This document shows positions 16,876-25,191 of a DNA stretch of 64,000 nt, one piece after another. The stretch is from assembly GCF_011090165.1 (NCBI RefSeq), contig NZ_JAADJT010000017.1:1-64000 (forward strand). Direction: 5' to 3'. Made by a program: the position numbers and the translations under genes. Below the pieces are notes generated by a model that saw only the letters and a list, made by a program, of their open reading frames with translations, searched no databases and was not told the DNA's origin. Numbering within the stretch: the first letter of the stretch is position 1; the number at the start of each line of letters is the position of its first letter. Source of the stretch: Duganella aceris. GTDB lineage: Bacteria; Pseudomonadota; Gammaproteobacteria; Burkholderiales; Burkholderiaceae_D.

Positions 16876-17847
16876 TCAATCCAGCCTGATGCTGACCGGC
16901 GCATCGCGATCGACGGCGAGCCAGCCGTCGACGTATTTCAATTCGGCCACCTGGATGGCGCTGCGCCGGTTGTCCGGCCGGCCCGGATGGACGAAATAGA
17001 ACAAGAAGGCGCGGTCGCCGATGACGACCACCTCCGGATGATGGCCGCCGTTCTGGTCGTCGACGCCGGTGCCGGGCACGGCCAGCAAGCTCGCCGGCTG
17101 ACGCGACCAGGTCAGCGCATCGTCGGAGCGGAAGGCGCCGAGGCCGGCGTTGCCCAGCAGATCGGTCAGCAACCAATAATGGCCCTGCCAGCGGAAAGCC
17201 AGCGGCGCCTCGCCCCGGTCGCGCGGCAGATGGGCCGAGCCCTGATCGGTCCAGTGGTACAGGTCCGGGCTGTCGGCAAAGAAGATGGTCTTGCCGCTGC
17301 GCTCATCGTTGTACCACATGCGCCAGCCGCCGCCGGGCAAGCGCAGCAGCGCCGGATCGATCACCTTGTCGCTGGCCAGCGCCAGCGTGCTTTGATACGT
17401 CCACTGTTTCAGATCGGCGCTGGTCAGGTGCACGATGGAACGCGGATGCGCCCAATCGGTGAACACGCCCGGCACCACCGTCACGAACATATGAAACGTC
17501 CCGCCGTCGGCGATCACGGCCGGCGCCCAGAAGGTGGGCGTCCCGGCGGTGTTCGGCACCTCGGGCGGAAACGCCACCACGCCGCGATACGACCAATGCG
17601 CGCCGTCGGCCGATTCGGCGATGGCGATCGGCGTGCCGTGGACCCAGGTCACGCCGTCGAGCCCGTCGACATTGGCGCGCCGGTTGGTATAGAACATCAG
17701 CCACTTCTTATCCGCCGGGCTGTAGATGATGGAAGGATCGGCCGCGCCGTCATACACCGGATCGCGGTAGAGCGGCTTGGGAGCGACCACATCCGCCAGC
17801 GCGGACGCCGCCAGCAGCAACGAAAAAAGGAGGGAGAGATAGCGCAT
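16876..17847 (-). CDS. exported GH43-like five-bladed propeller protein
   Basis: 323 residues with signal peptide MRYLSLLFSLLLAASALA. The body follows the GH43/62 propeller pattern: DGAADPSIIYSPADKKWLMFYTNRR, then ESADGAHWSYRG, TFWAPAVIADGGTFHMFVT, and DVIDPALLRLPGGGWRMWYNDE-like sequence (DKVIDPALLR). Enzymes of this clan cleave arabinosides or xylosides, but the general acid glutamate cannot be assigned with certainty, so activity is unproven. A GTG at 17865 would add six residues and has a G-rich ribosome site; the ATG gives the better signal peptide. Confidence 0.7.
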   Translation of the reverse strand: MRYLSLLFSLLLAASALADVVAPKPLYRDPVYDGAADPSIIYSPADKKWLMFYTNRRANVDGLDGVTWVHGTPIAIAESADGAHWSYRGVVAFPPEVPNTAGTPTFWAPAVIADGGTFHMFVTVVPGVFTDWAHPRSIVHLTSADLKQWTYQSTLALASDKVIDPALLRLPGGGWRMWYNDERSGKTIFFADSPDLYHWTDQGSAHLPRDRGEAPLAFRWQGHYWLLTDLLGNAGLGAFRSDDALTWSRQPASLLAVPGTGVDDQNGGHHPEVVVIGDRAFLFYFVHPGRPDNRRSAIQVAELKYVDGWLAVDRDAPVSIRLD

Positions 17848-17901
17848 ATCGAAAATATACGCCACCTGCTCCCCCCCAATTGTTCATCCGCGTGACTGTT
17901 T

Positions 17902-17995
17902 ACTCCGGGGTCAGAGCTAAAAACTGGACACGGGCTCTACCGTAGCGGCCGCTACGGTAGAGCCCGTGTCCAGTTTTTAGCTCTGACCCCGGAGT
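17902..17995. repeat. 94-bp perfect palindrome
   Basis: Reading outward from the centre (between 17948 and 17949), all 47 base pairs on each side are complementary; the next pair (17901/17996) is not. The inner 84 bp can be viewed as two 40-bp arms around GGCC and align with the element at 58651-58734 (27 of 40 arm positions identical, same arm and spacer length). It lies between the divergently placed GH43-like gene start and the stop of the peptidase gene. Its end GGGGTCAGAGC resembles dispersed palindromes that I recall near REP-type tyrosine transposases; none is present here. Confidence 0.9.
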
Positions 17996-17999
17996 TGGT

Positions 18000-19640
18000 T
18001 TAGTTGCGCGGGGTGGCGAAGGCGTCGCCTTTTTTCCACTCCGGCAGCTTGGCGCCGTTGGCGATCAGGCGGCCCAGGTTCAGCGTGTATTGCGCCGTCT
18101 GCACCATGCCCGACAAGTCCCAGCTCGGGTCGTATTCGTCGCTGACCTGGTGGTAGCGCTTGCCGTAGGCCTGGGCCTTGGCTTTCGCCCCTTCCGCATC
18201 CTTGACGTAGTCGCGGCCCGATTCGATCGAGAACGCCGGCACGCCGTTCTTGGCGAAGTTAAAGTGGTCGCTGCGGAAGTAGCCGCCCGCCAGATCCGGC
18301 TTGGCCACGGCGATCCGCATCCCCATCGCCGCCGCCGCCGTCTCGGCCAGCTTGCCCAGCTCGGTGCGCTCGCTGCCTTCGGTGCCGATGTCGCGCGTGG
18401 CGCCGACGAAGTTCAGGCTGTCCAGGTTGAGGTTGGCGGCGGTCTTCGCCAACGGCCACAACGGCGACGAGGCGTAGGCGGCGCTGCCCAGCAGCCCCTG
18501 CTCCTCGGCCGCCACCCACAGGAACATCTGGCTGCGCTTGGCCGGCGCGCGCCGCGCTTCCTGCGCCATCGCCAGCAAGGCGGCGGAGCCGGAGGCGTTG
18601 TCGACCGCGCCGTTGAAGATGATGTCGGCCTTGGCCTCGCCCTCGCCTTCCTGGCCCTGCTTGCCCAGATGGTCCCAGTGCGCGCTGTAGATGACGACTT
18701 CGTCCTTCAGCTTGGCGTCGGTGCCCGGCACCACGGCGGCGACGTTGAATTGCTCGACCTTGCGCACGGCGGCCTTCATGTCGCCGCTCACCCTGGCGGC
18801 CAGCGCGACCGGCTTGAAATCCTTGCTCTCGGCGGCGCCGCGCAGCGCGTCCAGGTCCTGGCCGGCGGCCTTGAACAAGGCGTGCGCGGCGTCGTCGGTG
18901 ATCCACCCTTGCAGCGCGGTGCCCAGCGTGCCGGCGGCGAGCTGGAAGCGCTCCACGCCCGACCAGCTGTTCTGGATCACGCTCCAGCCGTACGATGCGC
19001 TCGGCGTGGTGTGGATCAACAGCACGCCGGCGGCGCCCTGGCGCTTGGCTTCTTCAAACTTGTAGGTCCAGCGGCCGTAGTAGGTCAGGCCCTTGCCGTT
19101 GAAGCGGTTCGGCTGGTCGGCGGTCGGCTGCGGGTCGTTGACCATCATCACCAGGATCTTGCCCTTGAGGTCGACGCCCTTGTAGTCGTTCCATTGCTGG
19201 TCCGGCGCGACGATGCCGTAGCCGACGAACACCAGCCCGGCGTTGAAGCTGTGCGCGGCGGTGGCGTCGCCCGGCGCGAACACCCAGTCCTTGCCGAAGC
19301 CGATGTCCAGCGGCTTGCCGCCCGCTTCCAGCGTCAGCGTGCTCTCGGCGGCCTGCGTCTTGACGCCGGCGATCCGCACCGATTGACGATAGCTGTCGCC
19401 GTTGCCCGGCTTCAGGCCCAGCGCCAGCGCCTGGCTCTCCAGATAGGCGACGGCCAGGTCGGCGCCGCGCTGGCCGGTGCCGCGTCCTTCCAGCAGGTCG
19501 CTGGACAAGAAGGCGAGGTGGGCGCGCAGCGGCGCTTCCTGTACGGCGGTCTTGCCGGCATCCGCTTGGGCGGCCGGGAATGCCAGCGCGAGGCTGATGG
19601 CCAAGGCGGAGGCGACCAGGGAGGGGGTCATTTTTTGCAT
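18000..19640 (-). CDS. exported M28-family zinc aminopeptidase with PA domain
   Basis: 546 residues from the ATG at 19640, which has AGGAC four bases upstream; in-frame upstream sequence overlaps the divergent gluQRS gene and is rejected. A signal peptide (about 1-27) is followed by LRAHLAFLSSDLLEGRGTGQRGADLAVAYLE, a PA-like insert (IVAPDQQWNDYKGVDLKGKILVMMVNDPQ), and the metal-binding core: YSAHWDHLGKQ (His-x-Asp), NGAVDNASGSAALLAMA, AAEEQGLLGS and RSDHFNFAKNGVPAF. It should remove N-terminal residues from peptides in the periplasm or outside. Confidence 0.9.
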   Translation of the reverse strand: MQKMTPSLVASALAISLALAFPAAQADAGKTAVQEAPLRAHLAFLSSDLLEGRGTGQRGADLAVAYLESQALALGLKPGNGDSYRQSVRIAGVKTQAAESTLTLEAGGKPLDIGFGKDWVFAPGDATAAHSFNAGLVFVGYGIVAPDQQWNDYKGVDLKGKILVMMVNDPQPTADQPNRFNGKGLTYYGRWTYKFEEAKRQGAAGVLLIHTTPSASYGWSVIQNSWSGVERFQLAAGTLGTALQGWITDDAAHALFKAAGQDLDALRGAAESKDFKPVALAARVSGDMKAAVRKVEQFNVAAVVPGTDAKLKDEVVIYSAHWDHLGKQGQEGEGEAKADIIFNGAVDNASGSAALLAMAQEARRAPAKRSQMFLWVAAEEQGLLGSAAYASSPLWPLAKTAANLNLDSLNFVGATRDIGTEGSERTELGKLAETAAAAMGMRIAVAKPDLAGGYFRSDHFNFAKNGVPAFSIESGRDYVKDAEGAKAKAQAYGKRYHQVSDEYDPSWDLSGMVQTAQYTLNLGRLIANGAKLPEWKKGDAFATPRN

Positions 19641-19730
19641 GATGTCCTGAGGGCGTTTGATGGTGGTGGCGGTCGTGTTTTGCCGCGCGCACATTGTATG
19701 CGATTTGCCCCGGCGCGCTAAAATGATGGG

Positions 19731-20630
19731 ATGACTGACAGCACTCCCTACATCGGCCGCTTCGCGCCCTCGCCCACCGGCCCGCTGCACATCGGCTCGC
19801 TGGTGGCGGCGATGGCCAGCTATCTCGACGCCAAGGCGCACCACGGCCTCTGGCTGGTGCGCATCGAGGACGTCGACGGCGACCGCAACGTGGCCGGCGC
19901 CGATGACCATATCCTGGCCTCGCTGCGCCGCTGCGGCATGCGCTGGGACGGCGACGTCACCTGGCAAAGCCGCCGCAGCGCGCTGTATGAACAAGCCTTG
20001 CTGCGCCTGGGCGAGCTGGTCTATCCCTGCGGCTGCTCGCGCAAGGAGATCGCCGATTCACAACTGCACCTGACCGGCAAGCAGGCGCAGGCGCTGATCT
20101 ATCCCGGCACCTGCCGCCACGGCCTGGCGCCCGGCAAGATCGCGCGCGCGCTGCGGCTGAAGGTGCCGCGGGTGCCGCACTGCGTCGTCGCCTTTGACGA
20201 CCGCTGGGCCGGCCACGTCGGCCAGGACTTGACCGACGAGGTCGGCGACTTCGTCGTCAAGCGCGCCGACGGTTTCTGGGCCTACCAGCTGGCGGTGGTG
20301 GTCGACGACGGCGCGCAGGGCGTCACCGACATCGTGCGCGGCGCCGACCTGCTCGATTCCACGCCACGCCAGTTGTACCTGCAACAGCTGCTCGGCCTGC
20401 CGACGCCGTCCTATCTGCACGTGCCGGTGGTGCTGAACGAATCGGGCGAGAAACTGTCCAAACAAACCGGCGCCACCGCGTTCGACCACGGCGCCGAACC
20501 GCGACAGCTGCTGCGCGACGCCCTGCTGCCGGCGGCCCGCTTCCTCGGTCTGGATGTGCAGGCGGAAAGCATCGCCGATTTCTGGCGCGCGGCGACGCCG
20601 GCCTGGGCGCGCTTGATACAACGGCCTTGA
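19731..20630 (+). CDS. gluQRS: glutamyl-Q tRNA(Asp) synthetase
   Basis: 299 residues, the length of GluQRS rather than full GluRS. It starts YIGRFAPSPTGPLHIGSLVAAMASYLDA (HIGH region), has YPCGCSRKEI and YPGTCRHG for the zinc site, and the KMSKS-like ESGEKLSKQTG. The anticodon-binding domain is absent, as expected. It attaches glutamate to queuosine in tRNA-Asp. There is no Shine-Dalgarno, and a TAAAAT element (19719-19724) lies six bases before the ATG, so a leaderless message is possible. Confidence 0.93.
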   Translation: MTDSTPYIGRFAPSPTGPLHIGSLVAAMASYLDAKAHHGLWLVRIEDVDGDRNVAGADDHILASLRRCGMRWDGDVTWQSRRSALYEQALLRLGELVYPCGCSRKEIADSQLHLTGKQAQALIYPGTCRHGLAPGKIARALRLKVPRVPHCVVAFDDRWAGHVGQDLTDEVGDFVVKRADGFWAYQLAVVVDDGAQGVTDIVRGADLLDSTPRQLYLQQLLGLPTPSYLHVPVVLNESGEKLSKQTGATAFDHGAEPRQLLRDALLPAARFLGLDVQAESIADFWRAATPAWARLIQRP

Positions 20631-20672
20631 TGGCGTGCGCTGCGCCCATCCGCTTTTCTTTACACTGACGAC

Positions 20673-22187
20673 ATGGAAGTCGAACTCAAACTCTTGCTTG
20701 CGCCGGCGGACAACGACCAGCTGCTGCGCCATCCGCTGATCGCGGCGCACGCCGGCGCGCCGGTCCGCACGCGCCAGCTCACCGCGCGTTATTTCGATAC
20801 GCCGGACCTGCATCTGCTGCACCACGGCGCCGGCCTGCGGGTGCGCAAGGTCGATGGCGAGTGGATCCAGACCATGAAGGCCGGCGGCAGCGTGCAAAGC
20901 GGTCTGCACAGCCGCAACGAATGGGAAGGCCCGGTGGATCGTCCGTGGCCGCGCCTGGGCCGGCTGCGCAAGCTGATCGGCGACGCGCCGCGATGGCTGG
21001 ACCTGCTCGCCGCGCCGGAACTGAAGCAGCGTCTCGAACCCTTGTTCGTGGTCGACGTGCAGCGCCACAGCTGGGATCTGGAGGTCGACGGCAACAAGAT
21101 CGAGCTGGTGCTCGACCACGGCCACATCGAACGCCACGGCCACCGCGCGCCGCTCAACGAGATCGAACTGGAACTGAAGGACGGCAATCCGGCCAGCCTG
21201 TTCGCCTTCGCGTTGCAGCTGCACGAGCAGATTCCCCTGCGTCTCAGCAACATCAACAAGGCCGAGCGCGGCTACATGCTGGTGCGCCAGACCGGCACCG
21301 TGCCGTATCGCGCCAAGGCGCTGGAGCTGCCCGCCGACGCCACGCTGGCCGAGACCCTGCCGGCGGTGCTGGGCAACTGCCTGCAACAAATCCAGCGCAA
21401 TGAAAACGCCGTCATCGACGGCGACGATGCGGAAACGCTGCACCAGATGCGGGTCGGCGTGCGCCGCCTGCGGTCGGCGCTGAAGCTGTTCGAGTCAGTC
21501 GCGCCCTGCCCGCCGGCGCTGCTGGAGGACGTCGGCTGGCTGGGCGCGGAACTGGGCGCGGCGCGCGATTGGGATGTGCTGCTGACGTCGACGCTGGCGC
21601 GGGTGCAGGTCAGTCCCGGCGGCAAGACCGGCCTGATGGACTTGCAGGCGCTGGCGCTGGCCGCCGCGCAGGCCAAGCGGCGCGAAGCGGCGCAGGCCTT
21701 GCTGTCGCCGCGCTATACGCATCTGATGCTGGCGCTGGGATCGTGGATGTTGCAGGCGGCGCCGGGCCTGCAAGGCTCGGCCGCCAAATTTTCAAGGCAA
21801 ACCATGCAGGACCTGCACAAGTCGCTGCTGAAGCGCGCCGGCCGCATGGACGACAGCGATCCGGCCGGCGTGCACCGCACCCGCATCGCGGCCAAGCGGG
21901 CGCGCTATGCGCTGGAATTCTTTCATTCGCTCTACCGCAGCAACGGCGCGCGCGCGTATCTGAAAACGCTGGCCGCCACGCAGGAGCAACTGGGGCGGCA
22001 CAACGATCTGGTGGTGGCCGACAAGCTGCTGCGCGAGCTGGCGCAACAGCATCCGCAGGCGGAAGGCGCGATCCACTTCGCGCGCGGCTATCTGCTGGCG
22101 CAGCAGGCCACGCAGTCCACCGACCTGGCGGCGATCCGCAACGAGCTGCATGCGCAGCGCTTGCCGCACAAGGCGCGGCCGGCCTGA
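20673..22187 (+). CDS. CYTH and CHAD domain protein (inorganic triphosphatase-like)
   Basis: 504 residues. The N-terminus MEVELKLLL contains the ExExK signature of the CYTH domain (E2, E4, K6), which spans about 1-205 with VRKVDGEWIQTMKAGG and HRAPLNEIELELKDG. The CHAD domain (about 225-495) has VLHQMRVGVRRLRSALKLF-like and VHRTRIAAKRARYALEFF helices with conserved His and Arg for phosphate. E. coli YgiF of the same layout is an inorganic triphosphatase; CHAD domains associate with polyphosphate. TACACT lies six bases before the ATG and no Shine-Dalgarno is seen. Confidence 0.9.
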   Translation: MEVELKLLLAPADNDQLLRHPLIAAHAGAPVRTRQLTARYFDTPDLHLLHHGAGLRVRKVDGEWIQTMKAGGSVQSGLHSRNEWEGPVDRPWPRLGRLRKLIGDAPRWLDLLAAPELKQRLEPLFVVDVQRHSWDLEVDGNKIELVLDHGHIERHGHRAPLNEIELELKDGNPASLFAFALQLHEQIPLRLSNINKAERGYMLVRQTGTVPYRAKALELPADATLAETLPAVLGNCLQQIQRNENAVIDGDDAETLHQMRVGVRRLRSALKLFESVAPCPPALLEDVGWLGAELGAARDWDVLLTSTLARVQVSPGGKTGLMDLQALALAAAQAKRREAAQALLSPRYTHLMLALGSWMLQAAPGLQGSAAKFSRQTMQDLHKSLLKRAGRMDDSDPAGVHRTRIAAKRARYALEFFHSLYRSNGARAYLKTLAATQEQLGRHNDLVVADKLLRELAQQHPQAEGAIHFARGYLLAQQATQSTDLAAIRNELHAQRLPHKARPA

Positions 22188-22694
22188 TTATCGAATCGGC
22201 GGAGGCGGCGGCACCGGCGCCGGGGCGATCGGCTCGCGCAACGGCCGGGTGAAGGTTTCGCGCGGCGGCACGGCCGGCATCTGAAGCGACGCGCCCGGCG
22301 GCGCGGCCGACGCGGGCTGCGAGGTCACGCTCCAGGTCAGCGTGCCGACGCATTTGGCCTGCTGCACCGCCTGCAAGGCGTGATCCGCCTCGACGCTGGC
22401 TTGCGCATAGGCCTTGCGGCCGGCGACCTTGAAATGCAGCGCCGGGTCGGAGGAGCTGGCGGTCTTGGACAGCGTCGGCAGGAAACCGCGCTCGCTCAAT
22501 ATCTTGCGGCAGGCCTCGATGCCGGTCAATTCGGTCGATTCGAGTTCGATGCTGAAGATCCAGCTCTCGACGTAACCGCGCGCGGCGCGCCCGGGCTCCG
22601 GCAGCATCAGGTCCGACGGCAAGGTGGCGGCGCCGGCGGCGCCGGCCAGCAGCGCTCCGCCCAGCAGCAGCGTGCGCGCGATTCGATGAAGCAT
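22188..22694 (-). CDS. exported hypothetical protein
   Basis: 168 residues with a signal peptide (MLHRIARTLLLGGALLAGAAGAA). No family recognised. The middle carries two cysteines (GIEACRKIL and QQAKCVGTL) that could form a disulfide, and the C-terminus is Pro-rich and ends PAPVPPPPPIR. It probably resides in the periplasm. It lies 36 bp downstream of the LysE gene on the same strand and may be its operon partner. Confidence 0.65.
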   Translation of the reverse strand: MLHRIARTLLLGGALLAGAAGAATLPSDLMLPEPGRAARGYVESWIFSIELESTELTGIEACRKILSERGFLPTLSKTASSSDPALHFKVAGRKAYAQASVEADHALQAVQQAKCVGTLTWSVTSQPASAAPPGASLQMPAVPPRETFTRPLREPIAPAPVPPPPPIR

Positions 22695-22730
22695 GGGTAT
22701 TCCTTAAAATCCGGTGATGCCCCTATAGTA

Positions 22731-23330
22731 TCAGGCCATCAGCATCGGATACAGCGTCGCGACCAGCAGCAGCGCCATGACCACGTTGAAGATACGCACC
22801 GAGCGCGGATTCTGCAGCACGCGCCGCATCGCCACGCCGAACAGCGCCCAGGCGCCGACGCAGAAAATCCCGATCACGCCGAACACCCCGCACAGCTGCG
22901 CCACGTCGATCACATGGAAGCCCTGCGGCAGATAGGTGGTCAGCGCGCTGAGCGACATCACCCACGCCTTCGGATTAATCCACTGGAAGGCGGCCGCGCC
23001 GAAAAAGCCCATCGGCTTGGACAGACCGGCCTGCTCCGCGCTCATCGGCGAGGCGTGGGCCAGCTTCCACGCCAGCCATAAGAGGTAGATCGCGCCGACA
23101 TATTTGAGGATCACCTGCAACAGCGGGAACTGTTCGAACACCGCATGCAAGCCCATTCCCGTGGCGAAAATCATGAACGAGAAGCCGCAGACGATGCCGA
23201 ACAAATGCGGCAGCGAGCGCACGAAGCCGTAATTCAGGCCGGAGGCCAGGATCATGGTGTTGTTCGGGCCGGGCGTGATGGTGGTGACGGCGGCGAAGGC
23301 ACACAAGGGAAGCAGCAGATCGGGCGACAT
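22731..23330 (-). CDS. LysE/RhtB-family amino-acid exporter
   Basis: 199 residues with about six membrane segments. FAAVTTITPGPNNTMILASGLNYGF near the N-terminus is the LysE family motif, and FFGAAAFQWINPKAWVMSL follows in the middle. Such proteins export amino acids across the inner membrane; the substrate is not known. The start at 23330 is chosen because the frame upstream is short and unlike the family. A likely promoter and repeated GTACAG motifs lie upstream, and a LysR regulator gene precedes it. Confidence 0.85.
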   Translation of the reverse strand: MSPDLLLPLCAFAAVTTITPGPNNTMILASGLNYGFVRSLPHLFGIVCGFSFMIFATGMGLHAVFEQFPLLQVILKYVGAIYLLWLAWKLAHASPMSAEQAGLSKPMGFFGAAAFQWINPKAWVMSLSALTTYLPQGFHVIDVAQLCGVFGVIGIFCVGAWALFGVAMRRVLQNPRSVRIFNVVMALLLVATLYPMLMA

Positions 23331-23383
23331 GGATTTATCCGGTGGGGACTCGAATATCCATTGTAGGAGCAAGTGTGCGAAAG

Positions 23384-23429
23384 TGTACCAGTACAGTTAT
23401 CAAAACACTTTGTACAGGTGTATTGGTCA
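23384..23429 (-). promoter_or_regulatory. promoter region of the LysE gene with repeated operator-like motifs
   Basis: TGTAC-CA-GTACA is a palindrome at 23384-23395. GTACAG occurs at 23391 and again at 23412, exactly 21 bp (two helical turns) apart. On the minus strand a -35-like TTGACC lies at 23429-23424; no clear -10 was found at 17 bp. The repeat layout resembles sites bound by MocR-type regulators, but the nearest regulator gene here is LysR-type. Confidence 0.4.
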
Positions 23430-23437
23430 AATCACCG

Positions 23438-24391
23438 TTACTGCTTTTTGCGCTGGCGGCCCAGCAGCTTGTAGAAACCCTCCAGTTCGCGCCGCACCAG
23501 GTCCTGGCCGTTGTCGATGACGAAGTCCTGGAACGCCGCCGCCACTTTCGGGATCGGCTGGCCGCTCAGGTGCATGATGTGCCAGTCCGCCTCCACCGGA
23601 TTTTCCTGCATCGGCAGGATCGCCAGCAGGCCGGCCTCGAATTCCAGGCCGCAGGCGTGCACCGATAAAAAGCCCAGCCCCAGCCCGGCCGACACCATGC
23701 GCTTGATCGCCTCGTTGCTCGATACCTCGGAGCCGAATTGCGCCGGATGGCCCGCCTCGCGCAGCAGCTTTTCCACCGCCGTGCGCGTGCCCGAGCCGCG
23801 CTCGCGCACCAGCAGGTTGGCCGCCATCACATCGTTGAGCGTGATCTTTTTCTTCTTCATCAGCGGATGCGCGGGACTGGCGACGAAGGCCATCGGATGG
23901 CGCGCGAATCTGGCGGCGTTGGTGCGCAGCTCGCGCGGCGGCGTGCCCATGATCGCCAGGTCGATCTCGTGCCGCGCCAGCATGCTGACGATCTCGGCGC
24001 GGTTGCCCACCTGCAGCTTGAGCCGCACGTCCGGCCGCTCGATCGTGAACGGCACCAGCAACGGCGGCAGCAAGTGTTCCGCCGTGGTGACCGCGCCGAT
24101 GCGCAAGGTGCCGCTGGTGACGCCCTGCAGCGCCGCCAGCTCGTCGCCGGCCTGCTCCCACAGCCGCAGGATGCGCTCGGAGAATTCCACCATCACCTCG
24201 CCGGCCGCCGTCAGCTGGATGTTACGGCCGACCTTGCGCGTCAGCGCGATGCCGGCAAGTTCCTCCAGCGTGCGGATTTGCAGCGAGACGGCGGGCTGGG
24301 TCAGATGCATGGCGTCGGCTGCGCGCGAAATGCTCTCGTGGCGCGCGACCAGCACCAGCGATTGCAGCTGGCGGAAACTGGCGGGATACAT
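23438..24391 (-). CDS. LysR-family transcriptional regulator (CysB/CbbR-like)
   Basis: 317 residues. The winged HTH covers 1-60: FRQLQSLVLVARHESISRAADAMHLTQPAVSLQIRTLEE. The effector domain follows with LRIGAVTTAEHLLPPLLVPFTIERPDVRLKLQVGNRAEIV, typical of the CbbR/CysB-type group. It binds DNA as a tetramer; the inducer is unknown. The ATG at 24391 has GGAA four bases upstream. It sits upstream of the LysE gene on the same strand and is divergent from the HAD gene, so either neighbour could be its target. Confidence 0.88.
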   Translation of the reverse strand: MYPASFRQLQSLVLVARHESISRAADAMHLTQPAVSLQIRTLEELAGIALTRKVGRNIQLTAAGEVMVEFSERILRLWEQAGDELAALQGVTSGTLRIGAVTTAEHLLPPLLVPFTIERPDVRLKLQVGNRAEIVSMLARHEIDLAIMGTPPRELRTNAARFARHPMAFVASPAHPLMKKKKITLNDVMAANLLVRERGSGTRTAVEKLLREAGHPAQFGSEVSSNEAIKRMVSAGLGLGFLSVHACGLEFEAGLLAILPMQENPVEADWHIMHLSGQPIPKVAAAFQDFVIDNGQDLVRRELEGFYKLLGRQRKKQ

Positions 24392-24488
24392 AAGGGTTCC
24401 TTATCGATTATCGAATATCTTTAATTTTTCTTTTGTTCATTCTACCTCTATATTCATAATTATCTGACATCGTTTAAGCGAGACCGAT

Positions 24489-25190
24489 ATGAGCATCGAC
24501 GTGATCTTCCTGGGCCTGGACGGCGTATTGTTCGATACCGAGGCGCTGCACCTGGCGGCCTGCAACGCGGCGTTCGCCAACGCCGGGCTGTCGCTGCGCT
24601 GGTCCCTGCCGGCGCTGCGCGCCGCCGCCCACACTCACGGCTACGCCCGCGCCATCGGCGCCGCCATCGCCTGCGAGCCGCTGGCGCGCGACAAGCGGCG
24701 CGTGGCCGAACTGTTCGCCGACAAGCACCGCCAGTTCCACCAGGCGATCCTGGCCAGGCCGCCGCAGGCGCTGCCCGCCGCGCTGGCCCTGATCGACGAC
24801 GCGCTCGACGCCGGCTGCAAGATCTGCGTGCTGACCGACATGCCGGCGCCGGCCGCCTCGGCGCTGCTGGAGCGCTGCTTCGGCGCGGACGTCAACAGCC
24901 TGTTCGCCGTGGTCACCGGCGGCGCCAACTTCGACGGCCCGGCGGGCACCGGCCCGTATGCGCGCGCGCTCAACGCGATGGGCGTGTCGCCCGGCGACGC
25001 CATCGCCATCGACACCGCCGTGCCGGGCCTGCGCGCCGCCGGGCAAGCCGGTTTGTGGTCGGTCTCGGTCGCGCCCTACGGCGCCGACGTGGTGCGGCCG
25101 CGCCAGTTCATCACCTTCGATGCGCTGCGCGACCTGCGCGCCAGCCCGTACACGCCGGACCAGCGCGGCGCCAGGGAACTGGCGGCCTGA
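24489..25190 (+). CDS. HAD-superfamily protein lacking the catalytic nucleophile
   Basis: 233 residues with the layout of beta-phosphoglucomutase/CbbY-type HAD proteins. The first motif reads FLGLDGVLFDTE; family members have DLDG, so the nucleophilic Asp is Gly9 here while the second Asp (D11) is kept. Motif II (CVLTDMPAP) is kept. Motif III is altered: the usual K-P-x-P-D is GPAGTGPYARAL, so the lysine is missing. Motif IV IDTAVPGLRAAGQAG keeps one Asp. I infer a pseudo-enzyme or one with changed chemistry. Its stop is one base from the start of the flavoprotein gene, so they form an operon. Confidence 0.75.
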   Translation: MSIDVIFLGLDGVLFDTEALHLAACNAAFANAGLSLRWSLPALRAAAHTHGYARAIGAAIACEPLARDKRRVAELFADKHRQFHQAILARPPQALPAALALIDDALDAGCKICVLTDMPAPAASALLERCFGADVNSLFAVVTGGANFDGPAGTGPYARALNAMGVSPGDAIAIDTAVPGLRAAGQAGLWSVSVAPYGADVVRPRQFITFDALRDLRASPYTPDQRGARELAA

Positions 25191-25191
25191 C

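Noticed and set aside
17902..17995. CRISPR repeat or plasmid origin at the palindrome
   Set aside because: There is a single palindrome, with no spaced repeats, no cas genes and no replication gene nearby.
19641..19994. Upstream extension of the M28 peptidase frame
   Set aside because: It overlaps gluQRS on the other strand and has no signal peptide; the ATG at 19640 has both a ribosome site and a signal peptide.
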